Assembly (NCBI GenBank): GCA_016936695.1
Contig: JAFGXK010000260.1
Coordinates: forward strand, 1 to 13,684
Source of the DNA: Bacteroidales bacterium
Lineage (GTDB): Bacteria > Bacteroidota > Bacteroidia > Bacteroidales > VadinHA17
Length of the DNA: 13,684 nucleotides
Direction of reading: 5' to 3'
Position numbers and translations under genes: made by a program
The notes under the pieces: model-generated
The model's database searches: none
The model's input: only the letters and a program-made list of their open reading frames with translations
What the model was told of the DNA's origin: nothing
Shown here: positions 8,717 through 13,684 of the stretch, one piece after another
Layout of the letters: each line of letters starts with the position of its first letter
How positions within the stretch are numbered: the first letter of the stretch is position 1

Positions 8717-10060
8717 TTATTTTAGTCTTTCCCTTAGTAATTTGCCAGACTCTTCATAGCCTGGCTTGCTGAGCAGGGCAAACATATTCTTCTTGTATGC
8801 CTCCACTCCGGGCTGATCAAAAGGATTAACATCCAGGATATATCCGCTGACACCGCAGGCAAGTTCAAAGAAATAGAACAACTGGCCGATATAGTATTCA
8901 GTAAGTTCCGGTATTGTGATGTGCATTACAGGCACCTTCCCGTCGTTGTGGGCCAGGATGGTTCCGGCTTCGGCATTGTGATCAACCTGCGACAACCTCT
9001 GTCCTGCAAGATAATTGAGCTGATCCGCATCTTCTTCCTCCTTCGGAACCGTAACCTTTTTAACAGGTTCCCTGACCGAAAGAACAGTCTCAAACATTAT
9101 TCTCTGTCCATCCTGGATATATTGTCCAAGAGAATGCAGGTCGGTGGTAAAATCGACAGCGGCCGGAAAAATCCCTTTTCTGTCCTTGCCTTCACTCTCT
9201 CCGTACAGCTGTTTCCACCATTCAGCAAAGTAATGAAGTTTGGGGTTATAGCTTATCATTATCTCAGTCGTTTTTCCCGACTGCAGTATCAGATTACGGG
9301 TGGCGGCATAAAGCAATGACAGGTTTGTTGCGCCGTTTCTGTTGATACGGGTGATCTGTTCCATTGATTTTGCACCGTTCACCAGGGACCTGATGTCAAA
9401 TCCGCACAGTGCTATCGGCAATAATCCGGCCGGAGTCAGAACCGAATACCTTCCGCCAATATTGTCGGGAATGACGAACGTCTGATATCCGTTAAGCTGT
9501 GCAAGAGGCCTCAAAGCTCCCTTTTTACTGTCGGTGATGGCAATGATCCTTTTACCTGCCTCTTCCTTTCCAACCTTATTCTCGAGATGATTTCTTATTA
9601 TCCGGAACGCTATGGCCGGTTCGGTTGTCACCCCCGATTTTGAAATAACTACTATCGAATAATTGACCTTGTCAAGAATCTCAATAAGATCAGCAATATA
9701 ATCCTCCGACAGATTCTGCCCTGCAAAGACAACTTCATGATGTAAGTCCTTTCTCAGCGTTGAGAAGGTATGTGAAAGAGCCTCGATAACCGCCCTCGAT
9801 CCAAGGTAAGATCCTCCTATACCAATCACCACAGTGAAATCGGATATTGATCTCAGATACTCTGCGCTCTTTTCAATATTGTCAAGCTGCGGCAGAATGT
9901 CATCCGGCAAAGTCAGCCAGCCCAGAAAATCATTTCCGGCTCCGGTCTTGTTGTTCAGGCTGTCAAGATGCCTTACCGACTGCTGGGCGAGGGCTGTTAT
10001 TTCTTCAAGGGATATGAAATCTCCAACATTTTTTAGACTTAAACTTATATTTTCCTTCAT
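8717..10060 (-). CDS. pgi: Glucose-6-phosphate isomerase
   Basis: This cytosolic enzyme interconverts glucose 6-phosphate and fructose 6-phosphate. The 447-residue length is that of the short Bacillus/Thermotoga-like form rather than the ~550-residue E. coli form. Both SIS domains are recognisable: VVIGIGGSYLGSRAV (77-91), the phosphate-binding SKSGVTTE (140-147), signature 1 around DNIGGRYSVLTPAGLLP, the catalytic Glu in YGESEGKD (Glu289), the His in DLHSLGQY (309) and signature 2, DVNPFDQPGVEAYK, ending at Lys423. It is the first gene of a two-gene - strand unit with the KDG-kinase-like gene. Its promoter appears to sit directly behind the terminator of the upstream head-GIN gene, so it is transcribed independently of it. 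No anomaly was seen. Confidence 0.97.
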   Translation of the reverse strand: MKENISLSLKNVGDFISLEEITALAQQSVRHLDSLNNKTGAGNDFLGWLTLPDDILPQLDNIEKSAEYLRSISDFTVVIGIGGSYLGSRAVIEALSHTFSTLRKDLHHEVVFAGQNLSEDYIADLIEILDKVNYSIVVISKSGVTTEPAIAFRIIRNHLENKVGKEEAGKRIIAITDSKKGALRPLAQLNGYQTFVIPDNIGGRYSVLTPAGLLPIALCGFDIRSLVNGAKSMEQITRINRNGATNLSLLYAATRNLILQSGKTTEIMISYNPKLHYFAEWWKQLYGESEGKDRKGIFPAAVDFTTDLHSLGQYIQDGQRIMFETVLSVREPVKKVTVPKEEEDADQLNYLAGQRLSQVDHNAEAGTILAHNDGKVPVMHITIPELTEYYIGQLFYFFELACGVSGYILDVNPFDQPGVEAYKKNMFALLSKPGYEESGKLLRERLK

Positions 10061-10091
10061 CTGTCAAAATTTAAAAGGGATTATGAATTGA

Positions 10092-10099
10092 CAAAGTTA
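10092..10099 (-). promoter_or_regulatory. Probable -7 promoter element of pgi
   Basis: The - strand reads TAACTTTG, an exact TAnnTTTG match about 32 nt upstream of the pgi ATG. The predicted transcript would start near 10085 with a leader of about 25 nt. No TTTG is found at the -33 distance, because that position falls in the GC-rich terminator stem. The element directly abuts the terminator's T run. Confidence 0.5.
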
Positions 10100-10129
10100 A
10101 AAAAAAGCCGGCAGGATATACCTGCCGGC
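10099..10129 (-). terminator. Rho-independent terminator of the head-GIN gene
   Basis: GCCGGCAGG (10107-10115) and CCTGCCGGC (10121-10129) form a perfect 9-bp GC-rich stem with a 5-nt loop (ATATA). On the + strand it is preceded by eight A residues (10099-10106), which become a run of eight T after the stem on the - strand. It ends transcription of the gene at 10165-10884 and shields pgi from read-through. Confidence 0.9.
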
Positions 10130-10164
10130 CTTGTAAGTGAAAGCATTTTGTATTCAGGGAAGTA

Positions 10165-10884
10165 CTATTTCCGGTTCACACTACCGGCGCTCGACGAATG
10201 TGCATCAATATATTTCGGGTTACCCTTGTAGTTGATGTCTCCTGCGCTCGATGACCGTGCCCTGAGCCTTTCCGTGACATTGATATCGGCATCTCCGGCA
10301 CTCGAAGCAGAAACATCAGCTTCCCTTACCACAAGCCCGTAGGCGTTAAAATCGCCGGCACTGCTGAGATTTGCATCAAGCAGGTCGGCTTCTCCGGTGA
10401 GGGTAACATCACCCGAACTGCTGACGCCGGCCCTGATCTCCTTTGCATTTACTTCAAGCTTGATGTCACCTGCGCTGCTCACAGATAACTCGAGACGGCC
10501 GGTTTTGACCGGTGTCTGACCAATGATGTCTCCTGCGCTTGATGTGCTCAGCGATTCAATATCCTTCATTGTAACATACACCCTTTTCATTTCTGCTTCT
10601 CTGATGTTGACTTCGGTGTAAACATGCAGAGCCCCGTTCCTGATTTCTGTCAGAATATATTCATGAAGGTTTTCGTCAGCCTCCACCTCAATCGATTCTC
10701 TTTCTCCCTGAGACAGGTAAACATCTATTCCGCTGCTGACCCTCAGGGCTGAGAACTGCCCGGCATCCCTAAGTTGCTTTTCTACCTTGTTATTGCCGTA
10801 TACCGTCCTGCGCATCTGCCCGTCGGTGCAGAAGGTTATGCCAAGAGCAAGAATCAATAACAGTGCTAATTTCAGGTTCTTCAT
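10165..10884 (-). CDS. Exported head-GIN (DUF2807) domain protein with SSAGD repeats
   Basis: This 239-residue exported protein has an N-terminal signal peptide (MKNLKLALLLILALGITFC). The Cys at 19 follows Phe, so this is a poor lipobox and simple secretion to the periplasm or outside is more likely. Residues ~45-235 match the head-GIN / DUF2807 beta-solenoid type common in Bacteroidota: FSALRVSSGIDVYL, then IEVEADENL. From residue 115 the chain carries seven SS(A/S)G(D/S) turns with their Gly at 118, 139, 158, 177, 197, 215 and 234, one per 18-21 residues, as expected for stacked coils of a right-handed beta helix. Family function is unknown; adhesive or surface-structural roles are speculation. 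It has its own terminator, shares a 146-nt divergent region with the GH95 gene, and may use a one-mismatch -7 box (TAGTTTTT on the - strand, 10933-10940). Confidence 0.88.
   Translation of the reverse strand: MKNLKLALLLILALGITFCTDGQMRRTVYGNNKVEKQLRDAGQFSALRVSSGIDVYLSQGERESIEVEADENLHEYILTEIRNGALHVYTEVNIREAEMKRVYVTMKDIESLSTSSAGDIIGQTPVKTGRLELSVSSAGDIKLEVNAKEIRAGVSSSGDVTLTGEADLLDANLSSAGDFNAYGLVVREADVSASSAGDADINVTERLRARSSSAGDINYKGNPKYIDAHSSSAGSVNRK
10180..10542 (-). repeat. Degenerate coding repeat encoding seven SSAGD-type turns
   Basis: On the + strand, related words such as TCTCCTGCGCT, TCACCTGCGCT and TCTCCGGCACT recur about every 54-63 nt. They encode the Ser-Ser-Ala-Gly-Asp turns of the head-GIN protein. 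The nucleotide copies have drifted, so this is an old structural repeat rather than recent slippage. Confidence 0.75.
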
Positions 10885-10965
10885 GGCCTTAAATATTAGT
10901 TTGATAATTTTTATTCATGATAAAGACACGTAAAAAACTATAAGGTTGCATGACTTATCAATATT

Positions 10966-10995
10966 TTTGCCGTTCTAACCAGGAAAAATAGTTTG
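10966..10995 (+). promoter_or_regulatory. Candidate promoter of the GH95 gene
   Basis: TTTG at 10966-10969 is followed after 19 nt by TA-G-TTTG (10989-10995), a Bacteroidota -33/-7 pair with one base fewer than usual inside the -7 box. It would give a leader of about 29 nt before the ATG at 11031. Confidence 0.45.
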
Positions 10996-11030
10996 TATCT
11001 TGCTGATGAAACCACGAATCTCATTTGATA

Positions 11031-13364
11031 ATGAAATCCATCAACTTTTTTCCGGTAGTATTTTGCCTTGCCCTGATTTGCGGATGCAACAGCGGGGTGA
11101 AAGATAATGAAACTCTTAAGCTCTGGTTTGAACAACCTGCTTCAAAATGGGAGGAAGCACTTCCGGTCGGCAACGGGCGGCTGGGTGCAATGATTTACGG
11201 AAACCCGGGGGAGGATCACATCCAGTTCAATGAAGAAACCCTGTGGACAGGCCGACCCCATGATTACTCAAATGAAGGGGCTTCTCAATACCTCGGTAAG
11301 ATAAGGGAACTTATATGGGACGGCAAACAGGACGAGGCCGAAGAACTGGCCTTCGCTGAGTTCATGAGCGTGCCGACCCGCCAGGAGAAATACCAGCCTT
11401 TCGGGGACCTGTGGCTTAAGTTCAGCGGACACGATTCAGTAACTGCCTTCAGGAGGGAGCTCGATATCTCAAATGCTATTTGCAGAACCACTTATGAGGC
11501 AGAAGGAAAGAAATTTACCCATGAATATTTCGCAAGCTACCCGGCAAATCTAATCGTTATAAACCTGTCATCCGACAGCAGGAGGTCACTTTCCTTTGAT
11601 ATCTCGATGACAGCACTGCACGAAGGTTATACGGTTACTGCCAGCGAAGACAATTCACTGACTCTCGGTGTGAAGGTAAAAAACGGCTCTCTCTACGGCA
11701 CTTCCGTTGCCAAAGTTATTTTAAAAGGAGGAGAGGTCACCGCCTCAGACAGCAGCCTCCGTATTGAAAATGCTGATAAAGCCACAATACTGTTGTCGGC
11801 TGCCACTAATTTCATCAACCCCCGCGATGTCTCCGGCGATCCTTCCGGCTTGTGCGCTAAGCATCTGGAAGCTGCTTCAGGGAAGACCTATGAAAAGCTA
11901 AGGGAGGAACATACCGTCGACTTCCGGAAGTATTTCGACAGATTCTCAATCGACCTGGGTTTGTCAGGAAAGGAGAATCTTCCGACCGACAAGCGAATAA
12001 AAGAGATACCCGAGGCAATGGACAATTCCCTTGCTGCCCTCTATGTTCAGTACGGACGTTATCTCCTTCTTTCATCAAGCCGAGAGGGCACTTATCCTGC
12101 AAACCTTCAGGGTATATGGAACAACAGACTCAATCCCCCCTGGGACAGCAAGTACACTGTCAACATAAACATCGAAATGAATTACTGGCCGGCAGAGATA
12201 CTTAACATTGCCGAATGCCATGGCTCACTGTTTAAAATGATTGACGAACTAATTCCGGCAGGCACAAAGGTCGCAAGGGATCATTACAATGCATCGGGCT
12301 GGGTTCTTCACCATAACACCGACATGTGGAGGGGTGCAGCTCCGATAAATGCATCCGACCATGGAATATGGGTTACCGGCAGCGGATGGATGGCACACCA
12401 TTACTGGGAACATTTTCTTTTCGGAAGGGACACTTTTTTTCTCAGAAACGCGGCCTGGCCTGTTATGCGGGATGCAGCCTTGTTCTATAGCGATCTGCTT
12501 GTGCACGATCCGGAAACGGGATGGCTGGTTTCATGCCCTTCCAATTCGCCCGAAAACGGAGGCCTGGTTTCAGGTCCCACCATGGACCACCAGATTATAA
12601 AGAGCCTGTTCAGGGCATGCATAGAGGCGGGCAGTATACTCGATTCCGATGATGCCTTGACAGATACTCTTGCAGCTATGCTTCCACGGATAGCGCCTTA
12701 CAGGATTGGAAGGTTCGGCCAGCTCCAGGAATGGATGGATGATATTGATGATCCGGATAATAAGCACCGTCATGTTTCACACCTATGGGGGGTACATCCG
12801 GGAAAGGAAATCAATTGGAGGGATAATCCGGAATTCATGGAGGCTGCAAAAAAATCCCTTGTTGCAAGAGGCGATGAAGGAACAGGATGGAGCCTGGCAT
12901 GGAAGATTAATTTTTGGGCGAGGTTCAGGGAAGGGAACCATGCATGGCAAATGGTTCGGATGCTTCTCAGGCCGCAGGGTATGCCTTCTGCCCAGGCCAG
13001 GGGCGGCGGTTCAGCAGGAGGAGGATCATATCCGAATCTTTTTGATGCCCATCCTCCTTTCCAGATCGACGGGAATTTCGGAGGTGCGGCAGGAATTGCT
13101 GAAATGCTTATCCAGAGCCATCTTGATGAGATCGAGATTCTGCCTGCCCTGCCTGATGGGATACCATCAGGAAAGATAAAGGGAATAAGGGCGAGAGGCG
13201 GATTTGAACTCGATTTTGAATGGAATGAAGGCAAACTGACGGATCTGAAAGTGACTTCAGTTTCCGGAATGCCTCTTTACCTGAGTTATAACGGTCTGAA
13301 GTTCTCGTCGGAAACAAGAAAGGGTGAAGTGATGAACTTCGACGGACAACTAAACAGGCTTTAG
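11031..13364 (+). CDS. Glycoside hydrolase family 95 alpha-L-fucosidase, lipoprotein
   Basis: This 777-residue GH95 enzyme would release fucose, typically alpha-1,2-linked, by inversion. The N-terminal beta-sandwich starts with LWFEQPASKWEEALPVGNG and QFNEETLWTGRP. The (alpha/alpha)6 domain has LQGIWNNRLNPPWDS, NINIEMNYWPAE, CPSNSPENGG and PPFQIDGNFGG. Residues matching the Bifidobacterium AfcA active site are all present: Asn378, Asn380, Glu508 (general acid) and Asp680. I chose the ATG at 11031 over the TTG at 11025 because it gives a clean lipoprotein signal, MKSINFFPVVFCLALICGC, with the lipid Cys at 19 and a short acidic KDNE stretch soon after, so it is likely outer-membrane bound. No SusC/SusD pair, other glycosidase or regulator lies nearby, so it is not in an obvious polysaccharide locus. 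Some GH95 members act on alpha-L-galactose, so the substrate is not fixed. Confidence 0.92.
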   Translation: MKSINFFPVVFCLALICGCNSGVKDNETLKLWFEQPASKWEEALPVGNGRLGAMIYGNPGEDHIQFNEETLWTGRPHDYSNEGASQYLGKIRELIWDGKQDEAEELAFAEFMSVPTRQEKYQPFGDLWLKFSGHDSVTAFRRELDISNAICRTTYEAEGKKFTHEYFASYPANLIVINLSSDSRRSLSFDISMTALHEGYTVTASEDNSLTLGVKVKNGSLYGTSVAKVILKGGEVTASDSSLRIENADKATILLSAATNFINPRDVSGDPSGLCAKHLEAASGKTYEKLREEHTVDFRKYFDRFSIDLGLSGKENLPTDKRIKEIPEAMDNSLAALYVQYGRYLLLSSSREGTYPANLQGIWNNRLNPPWDSKYTVNINIEMNYWPAEILNIAECHGSLFKMIDELIPAGTKVARDHYNASGWVLHHNTDMWRGAAPINASDHGIWVTGSGWMAHHYWEHFLFGRDTFFLRNAAWPVMRDAALFYSDLLVHDPETGWLVSCPSNSPENGGLVSGPTMDHQIIKSLFRACIEAGSILDSDDALTDTLAAMLPRIAPYRIGRFGQLQEWMDDIDDPDNKHRHVSHLWGVHPGKEINWRDNPEFMEAAKKSLVARGDEGTGWSLAWKINFWARFREGNHAWQMVRMLLRPQGMPSAQARGGGSAGGGSYPNLFDAHPPFQIDGNFGGAAGIAEMLIQSHLDEIEILPALPDGIPSGKIKGIRARGGFELDFEWNEGKLTDLKVTSVSGMPLYLSYNGLKFSSETRKGEVMNFDGQLNRL

Positions 13365-13401
13365 CCTCGATCAGATACTTTCCTTTTCTGACAGGGTACT
13401 T

Positions 13402-13684
13402 TCAGGGATTTATAACCCTTTCATTCCCTCTGGTCGAAATCACGAATGCATCGGGATAACCTTCCTTCATGATCTGATTCTGGAGCCCTTTAGCCGCGGC
13501 TGAAGTGCTGAATTCGCCGGCGCATGCACGGTAGGCTCCGCTATACATATATTCGAATGTCTTGTATCTGGTCCCTCCGAACGTAACTTCGAAGCTTCCC
13601 CTTGGCTGCATGTAAGAGGCAAACTGTACCCGGTAGACTATTTGGTCCTGTGCCGCCTCAGTGCTTTGTGCAGCAGGTTTTACC
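13402..13684 (-). CDS. SPOR-domain protein, C-terminal part only
   Basis: The - strand frame is open from the window edge (first full codon at 13683-13681) to the TGA at 13404-13402. The Met at 13611 is therefore internal and the gene continues outside. About 94 residues are visible. First comes a low-complexity linker (VKPAAQSTEAAQDQ), then a SPOR domain of about 78 residues beginning IVYRVQFASY and ending DAFVISTRGNERVINP. SPOR domains bind glycan strands lacking stem peptides, at division sites or during wall remodelling. Endings of the DAFVI type occur in SPOR-tailed proteins of Bacteroidota, including some N-acetylmuramoyl-L-alanine amidases, but the catalytic part, if any, is not in view. 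The gene is convergent with GH95; the 37-nt gap shows no clear terminator hairpin. Confidence 0.8.
   Translation of the reverse strand, partial: VKPAAQSTEAAQDQIVYRVQFASYMQPRGSFEVTFGGTRYKTFEYMYSGAYRACAGEFSTSAAAKGLQNQIMKEGYPDAFVISTRGNERVINP

Noticed and set aside
8921..9319. 132-aa open frame on the + strand inside pgi
   Set aside because: It is antisense to a fully conserved Pgi sequence and has no family resemblance.
11025..11030. TTG at 11025 as the GH95 start
   Set aside because: An ATG two codons later gives a cleaner lipoprotein signal peptide, so the weaker start codon is unnecessary.
12770..13234. 154-aa open frame on the - strand inside the GH95 gene
   Set aside because: It is a Pro/Ser-rich shadow frame opposite conserved GH95 catalytic-domain codons.
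13365..13401. Possible hairpin between the convergent GH95 and SPOR genes (CTGA...TCAG)
   Set aside because: The stem is only about 4 bp and no T run follows, so it is too weak to call a terminator.

Overview
The window looks like chromosomal DNA of a member of the Bacteroidota, probably an uncultured Bacteroidales-like lineage. Three things point there: the close resemblance of MreB to Bacteroidota MreB, promoter-like sites of the Bacteroidota type (TAnnTTTG at about -7 with a TTTG-like -33 box), and a gene set typical of the phylum (head-GIN/DUF2807 protein, lipoprotein GH95 fucosidase, SPOR protein, often weak Shine-Dalgarno sequences). This is inference from sequence reading; no search was run.

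Positions 1-5356 hold the rod-shape / elongasome operon on the + strand in its classical order: mreB (5' end cut off by the window), mreC, mreD, mrdA (PBP2) and rodA. The genes are tightly packed, with ATGA or short overlaps and gaps of 10-17 nt. Together they build the cytoplasmic MreB filament, its membrane/periplasmic adaptors and the SEDS glycosyltransferase-transpeptidase pair for lateral wall synthesis. A convergent AcpH-like phosphodiesterase gene (5357-5968, -) abuts rodA stop to stop.

An AT-rich 254-nt intergenic region (5969-6222) carries a good Bacteroidota promoter. It drives a lone gene for a GTPase-like protein of the cyclic 2,3-diphosphoglycerate synthetase family (6223-7572, +), which ends at a strong terminator hairpin. 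Next, on the - strand, is a two-gene unit: pgi (glucose-6-phosphate isomerase, 10060-8717) followed after 7 nt by a PfkB-family, KDG-kinase-like gene (8709-7630). Upstream of pgi lies the terminator of another - strand gene, an exported head-GIN (DUF2807) protein with seven SSAGD-type repeats (10884-10165).

Divergent from that gene is a lipoprotein-type GH95 alpha-L-fucosidase (11031-13364, +). It faces a convergent SPOR-domain gene whose 5' part lies beyond the right edge (13402-13684, -).

Most of the window is housekeeping. The least explained element is the stand-alone bacterial cyclic-2,3-DPG-synthetase homologue beside central sugar-phosphate genes. No tRNA, rRNA, CRISPR array, insertion sequence or phage gene was seen.
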